A stretch of DNA of 64,000 nt from Paenibacillus rhizovicinus (lineage in GTDB: Bacteria; Bacillota; Bacilli; Paenibacillales; Paenibacillaceae), in the NCBI RefSeq assembly GCF_010365285.1, contig NZ_CP048286.1, forward strand, positions 5,692,001-5,756,000, read 5' to 3'. The position numbers and the translations under genes are program-made. Numbering within the stretch: position 1 is the stretch's first letter; the number at the start of each line of letters is the position of its first letter. The notes under the pieces are model-generated. The model saw only the letters and a list, made by a program, of their open reading frames with translations. It did no database searches and was not told where the DNA came from. This document shows, in pieces, positions 33,922 through 41,426 of this stretch.

Positions 33922-34326
33922 GTGAATATCGCTTCAATACGCATCATTACGGACGACGTGGATCGCCTCGTCGCGTTCTATGAGAAAGTCACGGGGGCTA
34001 CGGCGGAGCGACCCGCGCCTGTATTTGCCGAACTCGTTACGCAATCATGTACCCTTGCAATCGGCCACTCCCAGACGGCACGGCTATTCGGCGCCGGTTC
34101 CGTAGTGGGGGCCAACAATCGCACTGTCATTATTGAGTTCCGCGTCGACGATGTCGAGGCCGAATACGTGCGCTTGAAGCCATTTGTCGATGATTGGGTA
34201 CAGGAACCTACCATGATGCCGTGGGGGAACCGTTCTATGCTGTTCCGCGATCCCGACGGCAACCTTCTTAATCTCTTCGAGCCGGTGACCGAGGATGCGA
34301 TTGAACGGTTTAGAGGAAGACATTGA
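33922..34326 (+). CDS. VOC-family (glyoxalase-like) protein
   Basis: 134 residues from a GTG behind AGGAAGGA. IASIRIITDDVDRLVAFYEKV opens the first module, and FRVDDVEAEYVRLKPF to SMLFRDPDGNLLNLFEPV forms the second, ending in the usual Asp-Pro-Asp-Gly-Asn and Glu. It is similar to the bleomycin-resistance/fosfomycin-type VOC proteins; the ligand is unknown. Confidence 0.82.
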   Translation: MNIASIRIITDDVDRLVAFYEKVTGATAERPAPVFAELVTQSCTLAIGHSQTARLFGAGSVVGANNRTVIIEFRVDDVEAEYVRLKPFVDDWVQEPTMMPWGNRSMLFRDPDGNLLNLFEPVTEDAIERFRGRH

Positions 34327-34427
34327 CGGTCCGCCAAGCATGGCCCGAAACATTATATCTCTTATGGAGAAATGCGGACAACTCAACTAAGTCAGCGAAA
34401 TAACAATAGAGTAACCCAATGAGTTGT

Positions 34428-34510
34428 CACGCTAAAGGGAGACGTACAAATCAATCACAAAATGCGGCAGCCGGTCAAACGATCAGCTGTCGTTTTCATT
34501 GAAGTAACGG
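34428..34510 (+). repeat. intergenic palindromic element, copy 9
   Basis: Head CACGCTAAAGGGAGACGTAC; hairpin CGGCAGC (34465-34471) with GCTGTCG (34486-34492); tail TTTTCATTGAAGTAACGG. Its right 46 nt nearly duplicate copy 4 at 24239. No gene is seen in 34327-34607. Confidence 0.7.
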
Positions 34511-34607
34511 CCAGTTTTATGGATGAAGGAGTGGTTTTCTTTAGCTCGGTAATACTACCCTAAAGAACATGAATAAATGACCAGATTGTTCAAGGGAGAA
34601 CTAAATA

Positions 34608-35165
34608 GTGAAGAGTTGTTCAAAGTTAATAGTGTCACTGCTGATCGTTACTTCTATATTCATTCCATCCAGCCTCGTATCCGCCAATCCCGAGCAGCAG
34701 ACGAAGGAAGAAACTAATCTGGAGAAGCGGATCATGAGCCCCGAGACGCCGATTGATATATTCGATGCCTCCGTAAGCCCGCGTCCGTTTCCTTCGAAAC
34801 GGGTATCGCCCCAAGAAATTATTCGCGCCGGTCAGAAGTTACCGTATAAGGTGCTTCTAACAAAACCAGACTGGGTGCGTCCCGTTTATAAGTCGGATTG
34901 GCATAGCACCGTCAGTGGCGGGCGCTGGTCTTATGTCCCCACGCGTTTGAAATTTGCACAGCATCGGCTTTTTACCGCTCCTGCAGCGGCGCTATCTAAC
35001 CTTTATGATTTTCTGCATGACACGGGCTTGTTCGATGAACCTTTCGAGATACTTGAAGGAAAAGGAATCAGTCAAAAGGAGCGATTAAATCAAGTTCTGA
35101 TTGTCGTCATGCAGGCAAGCGTAGAATCACATTTATTAACCGTGGAACGGCTCGCAATATTTTGA
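34608..35165 (+). CDS. secreted hypothetical protein
   Basis: 185 residues from a GTG after AAGGGAG. A clear signal peptide (KLIVSLLIVTSIFIPSSLVSA, cleavage near residue 26) is followed by a Glu/Lys-rich region and a globular part containing YVPTRLKFAQHRLF. No family recognised. Confidence 0.6.
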   Translation: MKSCSKLIVSLLIVTSIFIPSSLVSANPEQQTKEETNLEKRIMSPETPIDIFDASVSPRPFPSKRVSPQEIIRAGQKLPYKVLLTKPDWVRPVYKSDWHSTVSGGRWSYVPTRLKFAQHRLFTAPAAALSNLYDFLHDTGLFDEPFEILEGKGISQKERLNQVLIVVMQASVESHLLTVERLAIF

Positions 35166-35175
35166 GTGGAAGGTG

Positions 35176-35228
35176 TTGACAATTAAAGGGAGATCGCATA
35201 TATTGGTTACATACCAACCGAATGTATG
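35176..35228 (+). promoter_or_regulatory. tetR promoter and operator
   Basis: TTGACA (35176-35181), 17 bp, TATATT (35199-35204), then CATACC-N8-GTATG (35210-35228) over the expected transcription start. The operator has the same length and ends as the one at 35944-35962. Confidence 0.75.
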
Positions 35229-35242
35229 TAAGGAGAGAGCAA

Positions 35243-35908
35243 ATGGCAAGGAATAAATACCCGGAGGAGACGACCAACCAAATCCTAACCGTGGCGCTTA
35301 ACCTGTTTATTCAGCAAGGCTACGAGCAGACCTCCATTCAGGATATCATCAACGGACTGGGCGGGCTGACAAAAGGGGCCATCTACCATCACTTCAAGTC
35401 GAAGGAAGAGATCATGCAGGCGGTGATCGATCATCTGTTCAAGGACGTTGACGAGATGCTCTCCGGCGTCCGGGACGACAAGGAGCTAAACGGTCTGGAG
35501 AAGCTTCGTAAGATCTCCCGCGTCTCGCTCAGCAATCCTGCCCAGAACGAAATGGCAGCTGCGGCGCCGAACCTCTTACGCAATCCGAAGCTGCTGGCAG
35601 CCCAGATCGAGCATATGCTCGAAAAGGCCATTCCGGTCTATATTCAGCCCATCATCGAACAAGGGATGCGAGACGGCTCGATCCGAACCGAGTATCCAAG
35701 GGAACTCAGCGAGGTGCTGTTGATTCTCACGAATCTGTGGTTGAACCCGGCAGTGATTCCGGCTTCGCCCGAGAAGATGCTGAATAAGGTAAAGGTTTTC
35801 GATGAACTATTGAAAGGCTTGGGGCTGGACCTGTTCGATGAGCAAATGTTTCAACGATACGAGGAATTGTTCCGTATGTCGGCTCGAGAAGCCAGCGTAG
35901 AAAAGTAA
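35243..35908 (+). CDS. TetR-family repressor
   Basis: About 221 residues from the ATG at 35243 (AAGGAGAG). The N-terminal TetR domain is canonical: TTNQILTVALNLFIQQGYEQ, TSIQDIINGLGGLTKGAIYHHFKSKEEIMQAV. The C-terminal helical domain is variable and binds an unknown ligand. It probably represses itself and the pentapeptide-repeat gene downstream through the shared CATACC..GTATG operators; a terminator separates the two genes, so each has its own promoter. Confidence 0.9.
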   Translation: MARNKYPEETTNQILTVALNLFIQQGYEQTSIQDIINGLGGLTKGAIYHHFKSKEEIMQAVIDHLFKDVDEMLSGVRDDKELNGLEKLRKISRVSLSNPAQNEMAAAAPNLLRNPKLLAAQIEHMLEKAIPVYIQPIIEQGMRDGSIRTEYPRELSEVLLILTNLWLNPAVIPASPEKMLNKVKVFDELLKGLGLDLFDEQMFQRYEELFRMSAREASVEK

Positions 35909-35909
35909 A

Positions 35910-35934
35910 CTGCCAACCAGGCAGCTTTATTTTT
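35910..35934 (+). terminator. intrinsic terminator after tetR
   Basis: CTGCC-AACCA-GGCAG followed by CTTTATTTTT, starting just after the stop codon. Confidence 0.75.
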
Positions 35935-35943
35935 ACAGTTAAA

Positions 35944-35962
35944 CATACCGTCGGTCGGTATG
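35944..35962 (+). promoter_or_regulatory. TetR operator before the pentapeptide-repeat gene
   Basis: CATACCG-TCGGT-CGGTATG is a perfect 19-bp inverted repeat, matching the tetR-upstream site in length and outer bases, 58 bp before the next start codon. TTTACA at 35932 is a possible -35 box. Confidence 0.75.
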
Positions 35963-36019
35963 AATGAGGACGCGATCTCAAATCAGGCAAGAAACCAATT
36001 CTAAGGAGATGTGATTGTA

Positions 36020-36697
36020 ATGAATCCGAAATCGACAATGAGCTCCCGCTCGCAGGAACGTAACGCATTGACAAACTTTAACGGAAGCGATCTGACGAAA
36101 GGCGACTTTGCAGGCGTTACGGCTCACAAAGGACAGTTTAAAGGCAGCGCGCTCTCCCGTTCCGATTTCTCAGGCGCGAACTTGACCGGCAGTACGTTCA
36201 AGGGCAGCGATGTGCGCGCAGCTAATTTTGACGGCGCGAATCTGACGGACTGCAGACTGACCGCCCTTGATCTGACGAACGCAAGCTTCAATAAGACGAT
36301 TCTTGTTCGAACCAGTATCGGCAGCTCGCGGCTTGAAGGAGCCAAATTCACGGGAGTCAGATTGACCGACGTCTCGTTAACGATGACCGATCTTAGAAAA
36401 ACGATTTTTGAAGACTGTTTATTCGATGGCGTCGACTTCAAGAGCTCCGATCTGAGCGGGAAGCGTTTCGACGGACAAACGTTCATCGGCGTCAAGTTCG
36501 AGAAAGCCGAATTAACCGACGTTTCGTTCAAAGGCGCTATATTAAAGAACGTTTCTTTCCAGCCGGGATTTACGTTAACTAAAAAGTACTACCGCATGAT
36601 CAAGACCATCTGCTTTGACGGCGCAACGATGGATAAACTGACCTTTGCAATGCTCAAAGGCATGGATGCTAACCTGTCAAATGTCACAGTCATTTAA
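36020..36697 (+). CDS. pentapeptide-repeat protein
   Basis: About 225 residues from the ATG at 36020. From residue 15 to about 175 almost every fifth residue is Leu or Phe within A/S-x-L/F-x-G units (NFNGSDLTKGDF, ANLTGSTFKGSDV, ANFDGANLTDCRL), which predicts a right-handed quadrilateral beta helix. The last 45 residues (YYRMIKTICFDGATMDKLTF) are a capping region. Such proteins can mimic DNA and protect gyrase (Qnr, MfpA), but many have unknown roles. Control by the adjacent TetR suggests an inducible, stress- or drug-related function (inference). Confidence 0.88.
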   Translation: MNPKSTMSSRSQERNALTNFNGSDLTKGDFAGVTAHKGQFKGSALSRSDFSGANLTGSTFKGSDVRAANFDGANLTDCRLTALDLTNASFNKTILVRTSIGSSRLEGAKFTGVRLTDVSLTMTDLRKTIFEDCLFDGVDFKSSDLSGKRFDGQTFIGVKFEKAELTDVSFKGAILKNVSFQPGFTLTKKYYRMIKTICFDGATMDKLTFAMLKGMDANLSNVTVI

Positions 36698-36748
36698 CGG
36701 AGCTTGTTAATTATTGGCCTACTACGATAACAAAGCGAGGGAAACGAA

Positions 36749-37990
36749 ATGACACAGACGATGGAACAAAAGAACGGCGGCTTCTCCGAAACAGGACTGC
36801 GCAGAATGCGCGACGTGCTCTCCCGGCATGTCGAGTCCGGGAAGATTCCCGGGCTCGTCGCCCTTGTCAGCCGGAATGGCGAGACGCATGTCGAAGCGAT
36901 CGGCACGATGCGCCATGATGGCGGCTCTCCGATGCGCCGGGACACGATCTTCCGGATGGCGTCCACTTCCAAGATGGTCGGGGCCGCGCCGGTGATGGTC
37001 CTGCTCGACGAGTGCAAGCTCCATCTGGACGACGCGGTAGATACATGGCTGCCCGAGCTCGCCAACCGGCAAGTGCTGAAGCGGCCCGACGGCCCGCTGG
37101 ACGAAACCGTGCCGGCGCGACGTCCGATCACCGTTCGGGATTTACTGACTTCTACGTTCGGACTAGGCGTGGATATCACGTTGATGGGCTCCCCGATCCA
37201 AAATGCGATCTTCGAGAACGGGTTATTCGATACGCCAGGGCAGGCGCTGCCCGAGCCCGATGAGTGGATCCGCCGCCTAGGCACGCTCCCGCTGTGCTAC
37301 CAGCCTGGAGAGCGTTGGCAGTACCACGTCAGCAATGAAGTGCTGGGCGTGCTCGTTTCCAGAGTCACGGGTCAAACCTTCGAGACGTTCCTGCGCGAGC
37401 GAATTCTTGATCCGCTGGGGATGAAGGATACCGGCTTCCACGTGCCGGCGGGCAAGATTGACCGATTGCCGCCCGCCTACATCCCCGATCCGCAGACCGG
37501 AACGTTCATCGCGTGGGATGAGGCCGAAGGCGGACGCTACACGGAGCCCCCGGCGTTTCAAGCAGGCGGCGGCGGACTGCTCTCGACCGTCGATGACTAT
37601 CATGCTTTCTTGCAGATGCTGCTGAATCAAGGGATGCACGGAACCGAGCGGATCCTTTCTCGGCCCGCCGTTCAATTAATGACCACCAACCGGCTTACAC
37701 CGGAGCAGCAATCGTTCCGGGAAGACTTAGCCAAAAACAACGTCCATTTGTCGCATGGTCAAGGACAGCACGGCGGCTGGGGCTTCGGGATGGCGGTCCG
37801 CACCTATCGCGGCGACTACGCTTCCATCGGTCAGTTCGGCTGGGACGGCGGAACCGGAACCTCGGCGTATGCCGACCCGGACAAACAGCTTACCGGGGTC
37901 CTGCTCACCCAAGTCGGAATGTCCACCTCGGATTCAGCGCATCTGATCCATGATTTCTGGACCATGGTCTATCAGGCGATCGAAGATTAA
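36749..37990 (+). CDS. serine hydrolase of the beta-lactamase/EstB family
   Basis: 413 residues. The SxxK motif is STSK (about residue 72, FRMASTSKMVG), the second motif is in WQYHVSNEVLG (Tyr about 191), and the third is GWDGGTGTSAYADP near residue 376. There is no signal peptide, which favours a cytosolic esterase (EstB-like) over a penicillin-binding enzyme. The sequence is GC-rich compared with the genes on both sides. It is monocistronic, with a weak ribosome site GCGAGGG. Confidence 0.87.
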   Translation: MTQTMEQKNGGFSETGLRRMRDVLSRHVESGKIPGLVALVSRNGETHVEAIGTMRHDGGSPMRRDTIFRMASTSKMVGAAPVMVLLDECKLHLDDAVDTWLPELANRQVLKRPDGPLDETVPARRPITVRDLLTSTFGLGVDITLMGSPIQNAIFENGLFDTPGQALPEPDEWIRRLGTLPLCYQPGERWQYHVSNEVLGVLVSRVTGQTFETFLRERILDPLGMKDTGFHVPAGKIDRLPPAYIPDPQTGTFIAWDEAEGGRYTEPPAFQAGGGGLLSTVDDYHAFLQMLLNQGMHGTERILSRPAVQLMTTNRLTPEQQSFREDLAKNNVHLSHGQGQHGGWGFGMAVRTYRGDYASIGQFGWDGGTGTSAYADPDKQLTGVLLTQVGMSTSDSAHLIHDFWTMVYQAIED

Positions 37991-38016
37991 GTCTCGTCAT
38001 ATTGAATGATTCCCAT

Positions 38017-38090
38017 GAGCTAAAGAGGAATGTTAGTTGATCGTACCAAGGAACAGTTTGCCGCTGGCAGCTGTTCCTTTTCGTTAATGA
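38017..38090 (+). repeat. intergenic palindromic element, copy 10
   Basis: Head GAGCTAAAGAGGAATGTTAG plus TTGA; AAGGAACAG (38048-38056) pairs perfectly with CTGTTCCTT (38071-38079); internal TTTGCCGCTGGCAGCTG matches copy 7; tail TTTTCGTTAATG. Confidence 0.65.
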
Positions 38091-38148
38091 AACAAACCAA
38101 GCATTCATACCGTCAAATAAGTAATTAAAGAGGAAGGGAAGATGAGAG

Positions 38149-38589
38149 TTGAATCAATTCTTAAAGGGAGTTCTAGCATGTTGCATAGTAATCGTATTGA
38201 CTTCATGCAAACAATCATCAACGAATACGCAGCCTGACAAACTGATTCAACCTGACAAAGTTGTTGTGGAACGTTTAGACCCCTTACATCAATCTGCTGT
38301 GCATTTTGAAAAAAGCGTAGCTGACAAAGAAGTAGTTGAGACTCTGTACGACAAGATATTAAGTCTTCCTTTATTTCCCCAAGGGCCAATCAATTGCCCT
38401 AATGATAATGGCGTTCAATACGAACTAACGTTTACTCTCGAATCTCAGAAGGTTTCCAAAGCGGTGGTACGTGCAACAGGGTGTCAAGGAATAACCATGA
38501 ACGATAAAACATATTGGGCTATGGAGCCGAAAGGAAATGGTTTTATAGCGTTGCTTATGCATGACATCGGGCTTAGCGATTCGCGCTAA
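38149..38589 (+). CDS. putative lipoprotein
   Basis: 146 residues from a TTG. The signal sequence LKGVLACCIVIVLTSCKQ carries a lipobox (Cys20). The mature part has DPLHQSAVHFEKSVADKEVV and a C-terminal region with two cysteines (PINCPNDNG and ATGCQG). No known family. The stop codon lies inside GCGCTAACGGGAAACGAG, a clean copy of the element head. Confidence 0.6.
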   Translation: MNQFLKGVLACCIVIVLTSCKQSSTNTQPDKLIQPDKVVVERLDPLHQSAVHFEKSVADKEVVETLYDKILSLPLFPQGPINCPNDNGVQYELTFTLESQKVSKAVVRATGCQGITMNDKTYWAMEPKGNGFIALLMHDIGLSDSR

Positions 38590-38624
38590 CGGGAAACGAG
38601 AAGTACAGCAAAGGAGCGTTGCTG

Positions 38625-38956
38625 TTGAAACGACTGAAGACGAAATCACTGCTCGCTGCATTAGTTAGCGCAATGGCTATCATAGGTGTAGTTACCAAGT
38701 TCAATTCATGGGGGATGAGACAGACCCGTCGACTAAATTTATGGATGTGCATGCTGAATCCATCCGTCCTCAATTATCCGAACCAGAGATGGGGACGATC
38801 ATCGAGAATAAAGCGAAGTCGGATCAGAAGAGGCCACTCTATTACGGGATCGCCGTTCGATTCGACCAAGAGCCTTTGCAAGAAGTAACGATACGGTATA
38901 AATATTTAGGGTTGACCAAAGAAAAGCATATCAATAGATGGTTCGGATCATATTAA
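38625..38956 (+). pseudogene. frameshifted secreted hypothetical protein
   Basis: A TTG at 38625, eight bases after AAGGAG, opens a signal-anchor sequence (LKTKSLLAALVSAMAIIGVV, then TKFNSW). At a run of five G (38711-38715) the frame shifts. The next frame continues with GDETDPSTKFMDVHAESIRP and a plausible domain ending HINRWFGSY. One extra G would restore about 110 residues. Decay or homopolymer error. Confidence 0.5.
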
Positions 38957-39030
38957 AACATCTGTTTTTCTACCGGTAAACCTATGAAGGTACGGGCAAA
39001 TTTTAATTATAAATGGCCGGAGGTGTGCTC

Positions 39031-39453
39031 ATGAAACCAAGAATTACTGTATTAACTTTGGGTGTCGATGATGTAGAAAGGGCATTAAAGTTTTATCAAG
39101 AGGGACTTGGGTTTCCAACGGAAGGGATCGTTGGTACAGAATTTGAACATGGTACCGTGGCGTTCTTTGATTTACAGGAAGGCTTAAGAATGGCGATTTG
39201 GAAACGAAAAGACATTGCGTTTGATACCAATCTTATTCAAACCATGACAAGTCCTACAGAATTCACGATAGGTCATAATGTTGGAACCATAGAAGAAGTT
39301 GATTTAGTAATGGAACAAGCTAAGAAAGCTGGCGCGACAATCACAGTTCCAGCCCACAGTACATTTTGGGGCGGATATTCGGGTTACTTTCAAGATCCTG
39401 ATGGACATTTGTGGGAAATTGTATGGAATCGTCAATGGGAAGTGAAAGAATAA
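39031..39453 (+). CDS. VOC-family protein
   Basis: About 140 residues from the ATG at 39031 (GGAGGTG). ITVLTLGVDDVERALKFYQE and the ending GYFQDPDGHLWEIVWN carry the two ends of the VOC fold, including the Glu metal-ligand position. Closest in type to small glyoxalase/bleomycin-resistance-like proteins. AAGCTAACGG (39488-39497) follows. Confidence 0.82.
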   Translation: MKPRITVLTLGVDDVERALKFYQEGLGFPTEGIVGTEFEHGTVAFFDLQEGLRMAIWKRKDIAFDTNLIQTMTSPTEFTIGHNVGTIEEVDLVMEQAKKAGATITVPAHSTFWGGYSGYFQDPDGHLWEIVWNRQWEVKE

Positions 39454-39617
39454 TCCTCTGAGCAATTGGGGTTTATTGCGCGAAAAGCTAACGGTAGGTT
39501 CTGCGGTCAAAGGGTAAAGACCCTGACAGGAAAATAGGAAGCATACAGTCATAATCGGAACATCTCGTGCTGCGCTTGATGGCGCGCCAAAGACATTACG
39601 GAGAGAAGGGCGGCTAT

Positions 39618-39674
39618 ATGATGAACAAAAAAATGCTTATTACTGCTCTGCTGTTGGTGATTTGGATCGATTAA
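39618..39674 (+). pseudogene. tiny signal-peptide-like remnant
   Basis: Behind GGAGAGAAGG, MMNKKMLITALLLVIWID and a stop: the start of a secreted or membrane protein with nothing after it. Either a truncated gene or a very small membrane peptide. Confidence 0.3.
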
Positions 39675-39715
39675 GCATCCATTAAAACTTGAGCCGCCAT
39701 GCCTCAATAACAAGC

Positions 39716-39743
39716 AAAAGCCCTTCAACGTCGAAGGGCTTTT
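39716..39743. terminator. bidirectional intrinsic terminator
   Basis: AAAAGCCCTTC-AACGTC-GAAGGGCTTTT, U-tailed in both directions; it serves the minus-strand gene that ends here. Confidence 0.85.
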
Positions 39744-40207
39744 TGTTTAAAGTGAAAGGATTGCTTCCAAGTGCGAGCCGCCTTCTTGCCGTGGACGATT
39801 TTATCTTGATCCTCGGCAGTTTCCCAATAGACGACAACTTCGATGTCGTTTGCTTTCGCAAGAACCGGAAGGTTGTGATGTACCGTTAATTCTCTTCCGC
39901 TTTCCCAGACCGGCGCGACGATGCCGTTTACGGCTAGTTGCATTTGCGTGTGAGAGCCTGGTTCATCCCTGAACGCTTGTACGCGAACATGATAAGCCTG
40001 CCCGCCGGTATTCTTGAGTTTAAGGCTATACATGTTTACTTTGTTAGGTACAGGCGTAGACATGTTAGGGTTATCGGAATCCGGCGCGTCGAGGCTGACT
40101 GACCAATGGTCAGATATGAGCGTGGGGACTGCTGCATATGTAGTTTGAATGGACCAGCTCATAAGAGAAAGACACAGGATAGAACATGCAAGAAGCTTCC
40201 TATACAT
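39725..40207 (-). CDS. secreted hypothetical protein
   Basis: About 160 residues from the ATG at 40207 (GGGAGG). Signal peptide YRKLLACSILCLSLMSWSIQ ends near TTYA-AVP. The mature domain is beta-rich (NKVNMYSLKLKNTGGQAYHV), with the layout of an immunoglobulin-like or CARDB-type fold (tentative). It is divergent from the ROK regulator gene. Confidence 0.65.
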   Translation of the reverse strand: MYRKLLACSILCLSLMSWSIQTTYAAVPTLISDHWSVSLDAPDSDNPNMSTPVPNKVNMYSLKLKNTGGQAYHVRVQAFRDEPGSHTQMQLAVNGIVAPVWESGRELTVHHNLPVLAKANDIEVVVYWETAEDQDKIVHGKKAARTWKQSFHFKQKALRR

Positions 40208-40303
40208 CGGATACCTCCCAAGGTTAGTTTGAATGTAACTTCCCACCTGAATAGGAGAATTATTCATTTCTAAACTGTGGCTACAAGGAACGAACCGGCT
40301 CGA

Positions 40304-40361
40304 TTGTGCAGCGGCATATTCTGTGCTAAAATGTTGACTTATTAAAGATGCTTAATAAGTC
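40304..40361 (+). promoter_or_regulatory. ROK-gene promoter with 26-bp palindromic operator
   Basis: TTGTGC (40304-40309), 17 bp, TAAAAT (40327-40332), then GACTTATTAA-N6-TTAATAAGTC (40336-40361), a perfect 10-bp inverted repeat across the expected transcription start and next to the ribosome site. AT-rich palindromes of this kind bind XylR/NagC-type ROK repressors; autoregulation is likely. Confidence 0.7.
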
Positions 40362-40374
40362 GGAGGTGAGTACG

Positions 40375-41400
40375 ATGAAGCAGCCTTTTATGAATCCGAA
40401 AATGATGAGCGGCATGATCCAGCAACTCATTCGTTCGACGCTCTACTATCATGCGGAATCCACCAAAGCCGAACTTGCACAGCGCACGGGCATCAGCTTT
40501 CCTACGATCAGTAAAGCGCTGGATGAATTGAATGCTGCCGGCGAGGTGCTGCTGACTGGGCTCGGTACATCAAACGGAGGCAGGCGGCCGAGTAAATATA
40601 AGTTAAACCCCGACTATATGGCGGGACTAGCCGTATATCTGGAGAAGGAAGTCTCCGTCTATTCGCTCTTAAACTACGAGGGAGATGTCATCCTGCGCGA
40701 AACGCATCCGCCTGTGTTGGCGGCCGGTCCGGAGCTCTTGTCCGAACAAATCGGGACATTCCTGGCACGATACCCCGCTTTGCGCGTTCTTACGCTGGGG
40801 ATTCCTGCTGCGGTCAATAACGGCCACGCTTTCCACATTCCCGGCTACGAGCGGTTTAAGGATTTTAACTTCAAAGCTTATTATGAGGAACGGTTTCCTC
40901 TAAGCGTGCAGGTCGAGAATGACATGAATGCCACCGTGATCGGTTATTACGACCATCTTGGCAACGATGATTCGCTCTCTCTTGTGTACTTGTACTTAGG
41001 CAAGAACGGACCGGGCGCCGGTATTATCGTAAATGGACAGGTCGTGAGAGGCAGAACCTTCTTCTCAGGGGAAGTTTCTTATATGCCGTTGTCCGGTACG
41101 CGGAACTTCGTTCAACTGATTCAGGATGCTTCGGCTGAAACGAACGGCGATGAGGGCCGATCGAAGCTAATGGAAGCCATAAGCCGTCTCGTTGTCTCGT
41201 TGACCGCGACGATTAATCCGCATCAGGTTGTTTTCTGCAGTTCGGAACTAACCGACCTTGATCTGGCGCACGTTCGGACCGCAAGCGCATCGCTAGTTCC
41301 GCAGGAGAATCTCCCGGATCTTGTTGTTCGAAATTGGGAGGAGGATTATGTTCACGGACTGCATCAATTGACAATTCGGAAGATGCTGGCTGCAGATTGA
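40375..41400 (+). CDS. ROK-family transcriptional regulator
   Basis: About 341 residues from the ATG at 40375 (CGGAGG). An N-terminal winged helix (STKAELAQRTGISFPTISKA, LDELNAAGEVLLTG) precedes a sugar-kinase-like ROK domain (LGIPAAVNNGHAFHIPGY, VENDMNATVIGYY, LYLGKNGPGAGIIVNGQVV, GEVSYMP). The cysteine zinc motif CxCGxxGC is absent, so this is a diverged regulator rather than a kinase. The MFS gene follows after 26 bp, and a sugar or sugar alcohol is the probable inducer. Confidence 0.88.
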   Translation: MKQPFMNPKMMSGMIQQLIRSTLYYHAESTKAELAQRTGISFPTISKALDELNAAGEVLLTGLGTSNGGRRPSKYKLNPDYMAGLAVYLEKEVSVYSLLNYEGDVILRETHPPVLAAGPELLSEQIGTFLARYPALRVLTLGIPAAVNNGHAFHIPGYERFKDFNFKAYYEERFPLSVQVENDMNATVIGYYDHLGNDDSLSLVYLYLGKNGPGAGIIVNGQVVRGRTFFSGEVSYMPLSGTRNFVQLIQDASAETNGDEGRSKLMEAISRLVVSLTATINPHQVVFCSSELTDLDLAHVRTASASLVPQENLPDLVVRNWEEDYVHGLHQLTIRKMLAAD

Positions 41401-41426
41401 AGCGCAACTAGATGAGGAGGACGGGC

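Noticed and set aside
17250-39600. classical integron
   Set aside because: No integrase, no attI, and the repeat core does not match the RYYYAAC/GTTRRRY consensus; only the organisation is similar, so I report it as cassette-like.
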